Shown: one piece after another, positions 32,412 through 41,039 of the stretch | Layout of the letters: every line of letters starts with the position of its first letter | How positions within the stretch are numbered: position 1 is the stretch's first letter | Source of the DNA: Salinarimonas ramus | GTDB taxonomy: Bacteria; Pseudomonadota; Alphaproteobacteria; Rhizobiales; Beijerinckiaceae | NCBI RefSeq assembly: GCF_014645695.1 | Contig: NZ_BMMF01000016.1 | Coordinates: forward strand, 1-64,000 | Length of the DNA: 64,000 bases | Reading direction: 5' to 3' | Program-made: the position numbers and the translations under genes | The notes under the pieces: generated by a model | What the model saw: only the letters and a program-made list of their open reading frames with translations | Told to the model about the DNA's origin: nothing | Databases searched by the model: none

Positions 32412-32831
32412 ATGACGCTGGCTCAAGTGTCTCCGCGTGAAGCGGAAACCGCGCCGCTTCACGCCCGTCCCGAGGCGGATGCCTCGCCCGACGGGGAAAT
32501 CCTGTCCCTGGCCAAGACGTGTCTCGACGACATGAAGGCCGAGGAGGTGGTCGAGATCGATCTCGTCGGCAAGACGTCGGTCGCGGACGCCATGCTCGTG
32601 GCCACGGGCCGCTCGGACCGGCACGTCAACGCGATCGCCGACCGCATCATCCAGACGCTCAAGGACAACGGCCACGGCACCCCGCGTGTCGAGGGCATGC
32701 CCGTGTGCGACTGGGTGCTGATCGATGCCGGCGACGTCATCGTGCACGTGTTCCGCCCCGAGGTCCGCTCCTTCTACAATCTCGAGAAGATGTGGGGCGC
32801 GGATCGGCCGGCCGAGCGGATCGACGGCTGA
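32412..32831 (+). CDS. rsfS: Ribosome silencing factor
   Basis: A 139-residue RsfS (Iojap) protein. The core runs 'CLDDMKAEEVVEIDLVGKTSVADAM', 'VATGRSDRHVNAIADRI' and 'YNLEKMWG' near the end. It binds L14 and blocks subunit joining in poor conditions. An extra 28-residue polar N-terminus precedes the domain. First gene of a rightward run with rlmH only 6 bases downstream. Confidence 0.95.
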   Translation: MTLAQVSPREAETAPLHARPEADASPDGEILSLAKTCLDDMKAEEVVEIDLVGKTSVADAMLVATGRSDRHVNAIADRIIQTLKDNGHGTPRVEGMPVCDWVLIDAGDVIVHVFRPEVRSFYNLEKMWGADRPAERIDG

Positions 32832-32837
32832 GAGGCC

Positions 32838-33326
32838 GTGCGGCTCGCGCTCGTCGCGATCGGCCGGCTGAAGGCCGGCCCCGAACGGGCGCTCGTGGAT
32901 CGCTACGTCGAGCGCGCCCGCGCGCTCGCCCGTCCGCTCGGCTTCTCCGGCCCCGATCTCGTCGAGATCGCGGAATCGAAGGCACGCCGTGAGGCGGACC
33001 GCAAGGCCGAGGAGGCCGCCGCGCTCGCGGCGAAGCTGCCCGACGGGGCGCTCGTCGTCCTCGACGAGCGCGGCCGAAGCCTCGACAGCCCGACCTTCGC
33101 CAGCCGGCTCGGCGGCTTTCGTGACGCGGGGCGCGGCGCCGCGACCTTCGTGATCGGCGGACCCGACGGGCTCGACGAGACGCTGCGTGCGCGGGCGGAC
33201 CTCGTCCTCTCCTTCGGCGGGCTCACCATCCCCCACCAGATCGTGCGCGCGCTCGTCGCCGAGCAGACCTATCGCGCGCTCACCATCCTCTCCGGGCACC
33301 CGTACCACCGCGGCGGCGAGACCTGA
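32838..33326 (+). CDS. rlmH: 23S rRNA (pseudouridine1915-N3)-methyltransferase
   Basis: A 162-residue SPOUT methyltransferase starting at GTG. Motifs: 'ALVVLDERGRSLDSPTFAS', 'TFVIGGPDGLDE' (the SAM-binding knot), 'LSFGGLTIPHQIVRALVAEQ' and the terminal 'ILSGHPYHRGG'. It methylates pseudouridine 1915 in helix 69. Tightly follows rsfS (6 bases) and precedes the EnvC-like gene by 2 bases. Confidence 0.96.
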   Translation: MRLALVAIGRLKAGPERALVDRYVERARALARPLGFSGPDLVEIAESKARREADRKAEEAAALAAKLPDGALVVLDERGRSLDSPTFASRLGGFRDAGRGAATFVIGGPDGLDETLRARADLVLSFGGLTIPHQIVRALVAEQTYRALTILSGHPYHRGGET

Positions 33327-33328
33327 TC

Positions 33329-34759
33329 ATGCGCGAGCTCCTCATCATGCGCGCGCCGCTCTTCGTGCGCGAGCTCCCGGCGACCAGCCCGAGCCGCCTC
33401 GCCCGCGCCGCGCTCCTCGCCGGCGCGATCGTTCTCTTCGGAGGCAACGTCCCCGCCGCTGCGCAGCAGCCCGAGGCGCCGGCCGCGAGCGATGGCGGCG
33501 AGGTCGATCCGGCGGCGCTCGAGAGCGAGGCGCAGGACACCCAAGCCGTGCGCGACGCCCGCGCGGCGGAGCTCGAGGCCCTGCGCTCGGCCCTCGACGA
33601 GGCGGCGGCGCAGCGCCGCGCGCTCGACGAGGAGATCGCCCGCCTCGCCGACGATCGCGCGCGGCTCGCGCAGGCCCTCATCGACACGACGGCCCGCATC
33701 CGCGGGCTCGAGACGCGCGCGGGCGAGCTCGAGGAGCGCCTGAGCGTGCTGCTCGGCTCGGAGGCCGCGATCCGCCGCTCGCTGGAGAGCCGGCGCGACG
33801 TCATCGTCGAGGTGCTCGCCGCGCTCCAGCGGATGGGTCGGCGCCCGCCCCCCGCCGTGCTGGTGCGGCCGGAGGACATCCTGGCGGCCGTGCGCACGTC
33901 CATGCTGCTCGGCTCCGTCGTGCCGGAGCTGCGCGCCGAGACGGAGGCGCTCGCGCTCGATCTCGAGGAGCTGGTTCGCCTGCGCGAGGCGATCGCCACC
34001 GACCGCGCGACGCTCGCCGCGGAGCTCGAGGCGCTCGCCTCCGAACGTACCCGGCTGACCGCGCTGGTGGAGGCGCGCCAGGCGCGGCTCGCCGCCGCGC
34101 GGGAGAACGCCGCGGCGGAGCGCGCGCGCACCGCCTCGCTCGCCCGCGAGGCCGCCACCCTCGAAGATTTGATCGCCGGGATGGAGCGCGAGATCGCCGC
34201 CGCTCGCGACGCAGCATCGGCGGCGCGCGCGGCGAGCGAGGCGCGCCTCGCCGAGACGCGGGCGCGCTTCGAGGCCGCGGCGTTCCGCGATCCCGCCCGT
34301 CTTTCCCCCGCGATTCCGTTCGACGAGGCCCGCGGAGCGCTGCCGCGACCCGTCTCGGGAGAGACGCTGCGCGCATTCGGCGCACCCGACGGGTATGGCG
34401 GGCGCACGCAGGGAATCTCACTTTCGACAAGACCCGGTGAGATCGTCACGGCACCGGCGGACGGGTGGGTCGCCTTCGCGGGGCCGTTCCGCTCCTTCGA
34501 GCGTCTCTTGATCATCAATGCGGGCGAGGGATACTATCTCTTGCTGGCAGGGATGGAGACGATCACGGTGGAGGTCGGCCAGTTCGTGCTCGCGGGAGAG
34601 CCCGTGGGGACGATGGGCGCGGGAGGTGCGCTCTCGCCGATCGCCGGTGCGTTGGAGACGTCGGACCCCGTCCTGTACGTCGAGTTGAAGAAGGACGGCG
34701 GGTCGATCGACCCCTCACCCTGGTGGCAGGAAACCGAAGGCCAAGAGGTTCGCGGATAA
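33329..34759 (+). CDS. EnvC-like murein hydrolase activator
   Basis: A 476-residue exported protein. A signal/membrane segment (about 22-45, ending 'NVPAAAQQP') is followed by long coiled coils (about 65-165 and 205-320, rich in EAL/RRA heptads) and a C-terminal LytM domain (about 355-465). The LytM part has 'PGEIVTAPADGWVAFAG' but lacks the zinc-binding His and Asp residues, as in EnvC, which activates amidases rather than cutting itself. ctpA starts inside its stop codon (TAATG). A second ATG at 33347 is possible. Confidence 0.9.
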   Translation: MRELLIMRAPLFVRELPATSPSRLARAALLAGAIVLFGGNVPAAAQQPEAPAASDGGEVDPAALESEAQDTQAVRDARAAELEALRSALDEAAAQRRALDEEIARLADDRARLAQALIDTTARIRGLETRAGELEERLSVLLGSEAAIRRSLESRRDVIVEVLAALQRMGRRPPPAVLVRPEDILAAVRTSMLLGSVVPELRAETEALALDLEELVRLREAIATDRATLAAELEALASERTRLTALVEARQARLAAARENAAAERARTASLAREAATLEDLIAGMEREIAAARDAASAARAASEARLAETRARFEAAAFRDPARLSPAIPFDEARGALPRPVSGETLRAFGAPDGYGGRTQGISLSTRPGEIVTAPADGWVAFAGPFRSFERLLIINAGEGYYLLLAGMETITVEVGQFVLAGEPVGTMGAGGALSPIAGALETSDPVLYVELKKDGGSIDPSPWWQETEGQEVRG

Positions 34760-36084
34760 TGCGCAAGCTTTCACTTCTGATGATCGGCGCGGCGATGGGC
34801 GCCGGCGCGGCGACCGTGGCGTCGCAGCCGCAGCTCCTCACGGGCACGAGCGCGATCGCGGCCTCGGCGGAGACCTACCGTCAGCTCAGCCTCTTCGGCG
34901 ACGTGTTCGAGAAGGTGCGCACCGACTACGTCGAGGCGCCCGAGGACGCGGCCCTGATCGAGTCCGCGATCAACGGCATGCTCACCTCGCTCGATCCCCA
35001 TTCGAGCTATCTCGACCCCAAGAGCTTCCGCGACATGCAGGTGCAGACCCGCGGCGAGTTCGGCGGGCTCGGCATCGAGGTCACGATGGAGGACGGCTTC
35101 GTCAAGGTCGTCACCCCCATCGACGAGACGCCCGCGGCCCAGGCCGGCGTGCTCGCCAACGATCTCATCACCCACATCGACGGCGAGGAGGTCCAGGGCC
35201 TCACGCTCAACCAGGCGGTCGACCGCATGCGCGGCCCCGTCAATTCCGCCGTGGAGCTGCGCATCCGCCGCGGCGAGGGCGCCGAGCCGATCACGGTCTC
35301 GATCACCCGCGACATCATCCGCATTCGTCCGGTCCGCTGGCGGGTCGAGGACGACGTCGGCTACGTCCGCATCACCCAGTTCAACGAGCAGACCTACCCG
35401 AACCTCGAGCGCGCGCTGGGCGAGCTCACCGACGAGATCGGCGAGGAGCGGCTCAGGGGCTTCGTGCTCGACCTGCGCAACAATCCCGGCGGCCTGCTCG
35501 ACCAGGCGATCGACGTGTCCGACGCCTTCCTCGACCGGGGAGAGATCGTCTCGACCCGCGGCCGCAACGCCAGCGAGACCCAGCGCTACACCGCGCGGTC
35601 CGGCGATCTGACGAACGGCAAGCCGGTCGTCGTGCTCGTCAACGGCGGCTCGGCCTCGGCGTCCGAGATCGTGGCGGGGGCGCTGCAGGATCACGAGCGC
35701 GCCACCGTGCTCGGCACCCGGTCCTTCGGCAAGGGCTCGGTCCAGACGATCATCCCGCTCGGCGGCTCGGGCGCGCTGCGCCTCACCACCGCGCGGTACT
35801 ACACGCCCGAAGGCACCTCGATCCAGGCGCGCGGCATCGAGCCGAACATCGTCGTCCTGCAGAACGTGCCGGAGGAGCTCCAGGGCCGCGACACGGTCGA
35901 AGGCGAGGCGGGCCTGCGCGGTCACCTCTCCAACGGCGAGGAGGAGCGCACCGCCTCCTCCGCCTACGTGCCGCCGGACCCGGCCGACGACACGCAGATC
36001 GCCGCCGCCCTCGCGCTCCTGCGCGGCGAGCGGGTCGATTCCGCCTCGCGCGGCGCTCCGCAGAGCGAGACCGTCCCGAACTGA
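34759..36084 (+). CDS. ctpA: Carboxy-terminal processing peptidase (S41)
   Basis: A 441-residue periplasmic protease. A signal sequence is followed by 'SLDPHSSYLDPKSFRDMQVQ', a PDZ domain (about 95-175, 'GGLGIEVTMEDGFVKVVTPI') and the S41 catalytic core with 'VLVNGGSASASEIVAGALQD' (Ser) and 'LGTRSFGKGSVQT' (Lys). It trims periplasmic or envelope substrates, including cell-wall enzymes, which fits its place behind the EnvC-like gene. Start at ATG 34759 from the one-base overlap. Confidence 0.95.
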   Translation: MRKLSLLMIGAAMGAGAATVASQPQLLTGTSAIAASAETYRQLSLFGDVFEKVRTDYVEAPEDAALIESAINGMLTSLDPHSSYLDPKSFRDMQVQTRGEFGGLGIEVTMEDGFVKVVTPIDETPAAQAGVLANDLITHIDGEEVQGLTLNQAVDRMRGPVNSAVELRIRRGEGAEPITVSITRDIIRIRPVRWRVEDDVGYVRITQFNEQTYPNLERALGELTDEIGEERLRGFVLDLRNNPGGLLDQAIDVSDAFLDRGEIVSTRGRNASETQRYTARSGDLTNGKPVVVLVNGGSASASEIVAGALQDHERATVLGTRSFGKGSVQTIIPLGGSGALRLTTARYYTPEGTSIQARGIEPNIVVLQNVPEELQGRDTVEGEAGLRGHLSNGEEERTASSAYVPPDPADDTQIAAALALLRGERVDSASRGAPQSETVPN

Positions 36085-36220
36085 GGACCGCCCTCGGTCC
36101 AGACGTGAGCGTCCGGGCGGGTTTCGCCCGCCAGTGACGGGCATGCACTCGACGGCCCGCTTCCGATGCTCGACATTGGAGGCGGGCCGATCTGATTCGG
36201 CGACAGCGGAGACGCGGCAC

Positions 36221-37480
36221 GTGGCGAGCGCGTCCGACGACGACCTGACGAAACCGCTCGGCGCCGAGACTCGCGCCCGCGCGCCCTCGTTCCTGTCGCG
36301 CCTGCCGCTCGGGCGCATCGCGTCCGGCGTCGCCATGGCGGCCGCCGCGGCCGTCGGCGCTTATCTCGCGCTGGCGGACGATCCCTTCGGCGGAGAGCCG
36401 CACGCGCTCGTCGAGATCCGCGATGCCGCGCCGGAGACGGCGACGGCCCCGGTGGCCGGGGCGGAGCCCTCGGCCTCCCCGCAGAGCGGCCTCGCCCTGA
36501 TCCAGGACCTCTCGCGCTCGGGGCCCGGCGCCACGGCGGCCGAGATCGAGCGCGCCTCGGGCGTGTCGGTGACGCGCCCCGGCGGCGCGAGCGAGCCCGG
36601 CGCCCTCATCATCCGCGTGCCTCCGAGCGAGGGCACGGCGCCCGCTCCCGACGGCGGCGGCATGGGCGGCCTCGCGCCGGCGCCCGACCCGCGCCTCGTC
36701 GAGCGCACGCGCTACGGTCTCCTGCCCCGCATCGGCGAGGACGGCGCGACGCCCGCGCGGGTCTACGCCCGCCCGCCGTCTCCGATGACGATGAGCGAGA
36801 CCGCACGCGTCGCCATCCTGGTCACCGGGCTCGGCATCAGCCAGTCCGGCACGATGCGCGCCATGGACATGCTGCCTCCCGACGTCAGCCTCGCCTTCGC
36901 GCCCTATGGCGGCGATCTCGACCAGCACGTCGCCGCCGCGCGCGCCGACGGGCACGAGATCTTCCTGCAGGTGCCGATGGAGCCCTTCGACTACCCGCAG
37001 AGCGACCCGGGCCCGCACACGCTCACCAGCGAGGCCTCCGACGAGGACAATCGCGATCGCCTGCACTGGGTGATGGGGCGCTTCACCGGCTATGTCGGCA
37101 TCGTCAACTTCATGGGCGCCAAGCTGACCGCGGACGCCGACGCGATGCGCCCCATCCTCGGCGAGATCGGCGCGCGCGGCCTCGCCTATGTCGACGACGG
37201 CACCTCCTCGCGCACGCGCGGGCCGGCGCTCGCCGCCGACCTCGGCCTGCCCGTGGCGCTCGGCGATCTCGTCCTCGACACCACGCCCGACCCGGAGCGC
37301 ATCGACGCCGCCCTCGCGCGCCTCGAGCGCCTCGCCCGCGAGCGCGGGCTCGCCGTCGCCACCGCGAGCGCGCTGCCGATGACGGTCGAGCGCATCGCCG
37401 CCTGGGCCGCGGACGCCGAGCGGCGCGGCGTGCGTCTCGTCCCGGTCTCCGCCGCCCTCGCCACGTCCACCGGAGGATGA
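36221..37480 (+). CDS. Divergent polysaccharide deacetylase family protein
   Basis: A 419-residue protein. An N-terminal membrane anchor (about 33-55, 'IASGVAMAAAAAVGAYLAL') is followed by a proline-rich linker and, from about 190, the DUF610/divergent deacetylase domain: 'VAILVTGLGISQSGTMRAMD', 'HEIFLQVPMEPFDYPQSDPG' and 'YVDDGTSSRTRG'. The family is related to NodB deacetylases but usually lacks the full metal triad. It is paired with envC/ctpA in many Rhizobiales. Start chosen at GTG 36221 (GGAG upstream); an earlier GTG at 36134 is possible. Confidence 0.82.
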   Translation: MASASDDDLTKPLGAETRARAPSFLSRLPLGRIASGVAMAAAAAVGAYLALADDPFGGEPHALVEIRDAAPETATAPVAGAEPSASPQSGLALIQDLSRSGPGATAAEIERASGVSVTRPGGASEPGALIIRVPPSEGTAPAPDGGGMGGLAPAPDPRLVERTRYGLLPRIGEDGATPARVYARPPSPMTMSETARVAILVTGLGISQSGTMRAMDMLPPDVSLAFAPYGGDLDQHVAAARADGHEIFLQVPMEPFDYPQSDPGPHTLTSEASDEDNRDRLHWVMGRFTGYVGIVNFMGAKLTADADAMRPILGEIGARGLAYVDDGTSSRTRGPALAADLGLPVALGDLVLDTTPDPERIDAALARLERLARERGLAVATASALPMTVERIAAWAADAERRGVRLVPVSAALATSTGG

Positions 37481-37486
37481 TCGCCC

Positions 37487-38005
37487 GTGTCGGAAGAAGT
37501 CCCCGAGAAGCCGCCCTACCGCCCCTGCGTCGGCGTCGTCCTGTTCAATCGCGAGGGCCTCGTCTTCGTGGGCAAGCGCATCCCGGATTCCGGCCCGGAG
37601 CACGTCGAGGGACCTCACGTCTGGCAGATGCCGCAGGGCGGCATCGATCCCGGCGAGGAGCCGCTCGCGGCGGCGACGCGCGAGCTGCACGAGGAGACGA
37701 ACGTGAGGAGCGTCACGCTCCTCGCCCAGGCGTCGGATTGGTACGCCTACGACCTGCCGAGCACGGTCGCGTCGCAGGCCTGGAAGGGCAAGTGGCGCGG
37801 CCAGACGCAGATGTGGTTCGCCTTCCGCTTCGAGGGCGACGACAGCGAGATCGACATCGCGAGCCCCGCCGGCCACGAGCCGGAATTCGAGGCCTGGCGC
37901 TGGGAGCGGCTGGAGCGCCTGCCCGAGCTGATCATCCCCTTCAAGCGCCCGGTCTACGAACGCGTCGTCGCCGAATTCGCACGTTTTTCCGGCGTGCCGG
38001 CGTGA
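37487..38005 (+). CDS. rppH: RNA pyrophosphohydrolase
   Basis: A 172-residue Nudix hydrolase starting at GTG. Nudix box: '[20 protein letters not shown]' followed by TNV. Family marks include '[20 protein letters not shown]' near the start and '[15 protein letters not shown]'. It removes pyrophosphate from mRNA 5' ends to start decay, or hydrolyses diadenosine polyphosphates. It is last in the rsfS-to-rppH run, 6 bases behind the deacetylase gene. Confidence 0.93.
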   Translation: MSEEVPEKPPYRPCVGVVLFNREGLVFVGKRIPDSGPEHVEGPHVWQMPQGGIDPGEEPLAAATRELHEETNVRSVTLLAQASDWYAYDLPSTVASQAWKGKWRGQTQMWFAFRFEGDDSEIDIASPAGHEPEFEAWRWERLERLPELIIPFKRPVYERVVAEFARFSGVPA

Positions 38006-38078
38006 GACGGCGTAGCGGCGGCGGGTGGTCGCGGGCCGCCGTCATCGCGGCGTCACGCGAATGTCTCATGCGGGACCG

Positions 38079-38486
38079 ATGAGCGATTCCATCGACCGTC
38101 TGCACCGCGCGATCCTCGCCGCCCGCGACGAGGACGTCGCCACCTCGAAGACCGCGCGCCTCCTCGCCGCCGGGCTGCCCAAGATGGGCAAGAAGCTCGC
38201 CGAGGAGGCCGTCGAGACCGCGCTCGACGCGCAGACGGGCGACAAGGCCCGCATCGTCGCGGAGAGCGCCGATCTCCTGTATCACCTGTGCGTCCTGTGG
38301 GCCGCGACGGGGATCGAGCCGTCGGCGATCTGGGAGGAGATGGAGCGGCGCGAGCGGCTCTACGGGATCGCGGCCAAGGTGCCCAAGAGCGACCAGAAGG
38401 CCGGGCGCCGCGAGGCCCGCGCCGACGCGTCCGGCGATCCCGCGCCTGCGCATCTCTCCGGCCTGCCGCCGCATCGCCCGCGCTGA
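38079..38486 (+). CDS. hisE: HisE-like phosphoribosyl-ATP pyrophosphatase
   Basis: A 135-residue MazG-like helical protein. 'KLAEEAVETALDA' and 'ARIVAESADLLYHLCVLWAA' carry the Glu/Asp metal ligands of HisE, and 'TSKTARLLAAGLPKMGKKLAEE' matches the N-terminal helix. HisE removes pyrophosphate from phosphoribosyl-ATP in histidine synthesis. No other his gene lies near, which is unusual. The last 30 residues are a Pro/His-rich tail. Start could be ATG 38079 or 38061; neither has a clear ribosome site. Confidence 0.78.
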   Translation: MSDSIDRLHRAILAARDEDVATSKTARLLAAGLPKMGKKLAEEAVETALDAQTGDKARIVAESADLLYHLCVLWAATGIEPSAIWEEMERRERLYGIAAKVPKSDQKAGRREARADASGDPAPAHLSGLPPHRPR

Positions 38487-38511
38487 CCGGCGCCATCGAG
38501 AGGCCCGCACC

Positions 38512-39906
38512 ATGCCCGACACGGCTCCCGATCACGCCCCGGCGGCGCGCGCGCATCCGAGCCTCGCGGAGGCGTTCGGCGTCTGGGCGCGGGTGGCCGC
38601 TCTGTCCTTCGGCGGCCCGGCGGGGCAGATCGCGGTGATGCACCGCATCGTCGTCGAGGAGAAGCGCTGGGTGTCGGAGGCGCGCTTCCTGCACGCGCTG
38701 AACTATTGCATGCTGCTTCCCGGCCCCGAGGCGCAGCAGCTCGCGACCTATCTCGGCTGGCTCACCCATCGCACGCTCGGCGGCGCCATGGCGGGGCTGC
38801 TGTTCATCCTCCCCGGCGCCGTCTCGATCATGGCGCTGTCGATCGTCTACGCGCTCTACGGCGACGTCGGCTTCGTCGAAGCGTTGTTCTTCGGCCTCAA
38901 GGCGGCGGTGCTCGCGATCGTGCTGCAGGCGCTGGTGCGCCTCTCGGGACGTGCCTTGCGCAACGGCGCCATGACGGCGCTCGCGGCCGCGGCCTTCGTC
39001 GGCATCTTCTTCTTCGGCGTGCCGTTTCCCGTCATCGTGATCGGCGCGGGCCTGATCGGCTTTCTCGCGGCGCGCGCGGGCAACCCGTCCTTCCTGCCCG
39101 CGCCCAAGCCGGAGAACGCGGCGGGCGACGCCGCGGGCGCCTTCCTCGTGGGCGACGACCTGCCGCCGCACGCGAAGCCGACCCGCGCCGCGACGCTGAC
39201 GGTCGCCTCCGTATGCCTGGCGCTCTGGCTCGCCCCCGTCCTCGCGCTCGTTCTCGCGCTCGGGCCGGGAGACACCTACACGCAGATCGCGCTGTTCTTC
39301 TCGCAGATGGCGATGGTGACCTTCGGGGGCGCCTACGCGGTCCTCGCCTATGTCGCCCAGCAGGCGGTGGAGGCGTACGGCTGGCTCGCGCCCGGCGAGA
39401 TGCTCGACGGGCTCGGCATGGCTGAGACGACGCCGGGGCCGCTGATCATGGTCCTGCAATACGTGGGCTTCCTCGCGGCCTTCCGCGATCCCGGCATGCT
39501 CGATCCGGTGCTCGCGGGCGTCCTCGGTGGGCTCCTCGCCACCTGGGTGACCTTCGCGCCCTGCTTCTTGTGGATCTTCCTCGGCGCGCCCTTCATCGAG
39601 CGGCTGCGCGAGAACCGCCCGCTGGCGGGCGCGCTCTCGGCGATCACGGCGGCGGTAGTGGGGGTGATCCTCAACCTCGCCCTCTGGTTCTCGATCCACG
39701 TCCTCTTCCGCGAGACGCTGCCCGTCACCGCCTACTGGCTCGACGTCGACGCGCCCGTCCTCGCGAGCCTCGATCCGTGGGCGGCGCTGCTCTCCGCGGG
39801 AGCGCTCCTCGCCGTCTTCGTCGCCAAGGCGGGCATGCTCGCGGTCCTCGCCGGCGCGGCGCTCGCCGGCATCGCGCTCCACCTCGCGGGGCTGGTCGCA
39901 ACCTGA
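38512..39906 (+). CDS. chrA: Chromate efflux transporter ChrA
   Basis: A 464-residue two-domain CHR transporter. Domain 1 has 'SFGGPAGQIAVMHRIVVEEK' and 'YCMLLPGPEAQQLATYLGW'. Domain 2 has 'MVTFGGAYAVLAYVAQQAVE' and 'GLGMAETTPGPLIMVLQYVG'. It exports chromate with the proton gradient. Ten or more hydrophobic segments. No chrB regulator is visible beside it. Confidence 0.93.
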   Translation: MPDTAPDHAPAARAHPSLAEAFGVWARVAALSFGGPAGQIAVMHRIVVEEKRWVSEARFLHALNYCMLLPGPEAQQLATYLGWLTHRTLGGAMAGLLFILPGAVSIMALSIVYALYGDVGFVEALFFGLKAAVLAIVLQALVRLSGRALRNGAMTALAAAAFVGIFFFGVPFPVIVIGAGLIGFLAARAGNPSFLPAPKPENAAGDAAGAFLVGDDLPPHAKPTRAATLTVASVCLALWLAPVLALVLALGPGDTYTQIALFFSQMAMVTFGGAYAVLAYVAQQAVEAYGWLAPGEMLDGLGMAETTPGPLIMVLQYVGFLAAFRDPGMLDPVLAGVLGGLLATWVTFAPCFLWIFLGAPFIERLRENRPLAGALSAITAAVVGVILNLALWFSIHVLFRETLPVTAYWLDVDAPVLASLDPWAALLSAGALLAVFVAKAGMLAVLAGAALAGIALHLAGLVAT

Positions 39907-39984
39907 AGCGAAGCTGAACGGCGCGTTCGGGAACGGTTCCGGTGCGCTGCCCTACAAGGGCCTCCGTCACGCCGGAGGTCCGCC

Positions 39985-40146
39985 ATGTTCAAGCGTCCGC
40001 TCGCCCTCGCCGCCGCCACCCTCTACGTCACGATGGTGATCGGCCTCGCGGGCGGCATCGGCGTCATGGCGTCCGGCGCGCCGACGCCCCACGAGACCGC
40101 GGGACACGAGGTCGGTTTCGCGCTCATCATGATGCTCAACAAGTGA
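39985..40146 (+). CDS. Small 53-residue membrane protein
   Basis: Frame MFKRPLALAAATLYVTMVIG then LAGGIGVMASGAPTP and HETAGHEVGFALIMMLNK. GGAGG lies 8 bases ahead of the ATG. A single hydrophobic helix (residues 5-30) is followed by a short His-containing polar stretch and a second hydrophobic end. It lies 78 bases after chrA. Function unknown; no family recognised. Confidence 0.6.
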   Translation: MFKRPLALAAATLYVTMVIGLAGGIGVMASGAPTPHETAGHEVGFALIMMLNK

Positions 40147-40184
40147 GGGCGCGCGCGCCGCGCTCGGCGTGCCTCCCGCGCCCT

Positions 40185-40412
40185 GAGTCGGATCGCCGCA
40201 TCTCGCGCCGTCGCACGTGCTTTGCCTGGGGAAAACGGCCGGCCGTCCACAGCGGGCGGGGAGGGCGACTCTTGCGCGCGAGTCGACGCATCTAGTACGT
40301 TCGCCTGTGTCGAACACGACATCTGGTGCGGCAAATCTCTATACCATCTGCGCGCGACGGGAACGCGGTCGAGCAATCGATCGTCCGCGAGCGAAGACGG
40401 ATTCCGCGAATC
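40185..40412 (+). promoter_or_regulatory. Five GANTC methylation sites upstream of gcrA
   Basis: GANTC motifs start at 40185, 40267, 40280, 40400 and 40408. Fewer than one would be expected here by base composition. A -10-like TATACC sits at 40340. CcrM methylates GANTC, and GcrA binds methylated promoters, so self-regulation through methylation is likely. Confidence 0.6.
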
Positions 40413-40433
40413 AGCGTCCGCGAGGAGGCGGCG

Positions 40434-41018
40434 ATGACCGATGCAACCCTGACCTGGACCGACGAGCGCGTCGAGCGTCTGAAGACGCTCTGGCAGGAGG
40501 GTCGCAGCGCGAGCGCCATCGCCGCCGAGCTCGGCGGGGTGTCGCGCAACGCGGTCATCGGCAAGGTCCATCGTCTCGGCCTGTCGGGCCGCGGCAAGGC
40601 GCCGGAGAAGCCGGCGCCCGCGCGTCCGCGGCCGAAGCAGGCCCCCGCCGCCGCGGCGGCCGAGGAGGCGGCGCCCGTCGCGGCGCCGCAGCCTTCGCGG
40701 CCCATCACCGTCGGCGCCAACGCGCTCGCCGCGGCCCTCGAGCCGCAGCCGGCCCGCGCCGAGGCCGCGCCGCTGGCGCAGCCGCGCCCGGCGCCGCAGC
40801 CCGCCGGCGAGATCGTGGTGCCGCTCTCCGAGCGCGTGACCATCATGGACCTGCGCGAGAGCATGTGCCGCTGGCCCATGGGCGATCCGAGCTCGCCCGA
40901 CTTCCGCTTCTGCGGCGCGCGCTCGCTGACCGGCATGCCCTATTGCACGCATCACGCGCAGATCGCCTACCAGCCCTCCGCCGACCGCCGGCGCGACCGC
41001 AAGGCGTTGGCGGGCTGA
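40434..41018 (+). CDS. gcrA: Cell cycle regulator GcrA
   Basis: A 194-residue protein. The DNA-binding start is 'TDERVERLKTLWQEGRSASA' with 'GGVSRNAVIGKVHRLGLSGR'. A proline/alanine-rich linker follows, and the sigma-70-binding end is 'SMCRWPMGDPSSPDFRFCGA' with 'YCTHHAQIAYQP'. GcrA, with CcrM methylation, controls cell-division and cycle genes in Alphaproteobacteria. Start ATG 40434 has GAGGAGG upstream. Confidence 0.95.
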   Translation: MTDATLTWTDERVERLKTLWQEGRSASAIAAELGGVSRNAVIGKVHRLGLSGRGKAPEKPAPARPRPKQAPAAAAAEEAAPVAAPQPSRPITVGANALAAALEPQPARAEAAPLAQPRPAPQPAGEIVVPLSERVTIMDLRESMCRWPMGDPSSPDFRFCGARSLTGMPYCTHHAQIAYQPSADRRRDRKALAG

Positions 41019-41039
41019 ACGTCGCGCGTCGTCCCGGCC

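Noticed and set aside
36134-36220. Longer start of the divergent deacetylase gene
   Set aside because: The extra residues are unlike the family, while GTG 36221 has a GGAG site and gives a normal cytoplasmic start before the membrane anchor.
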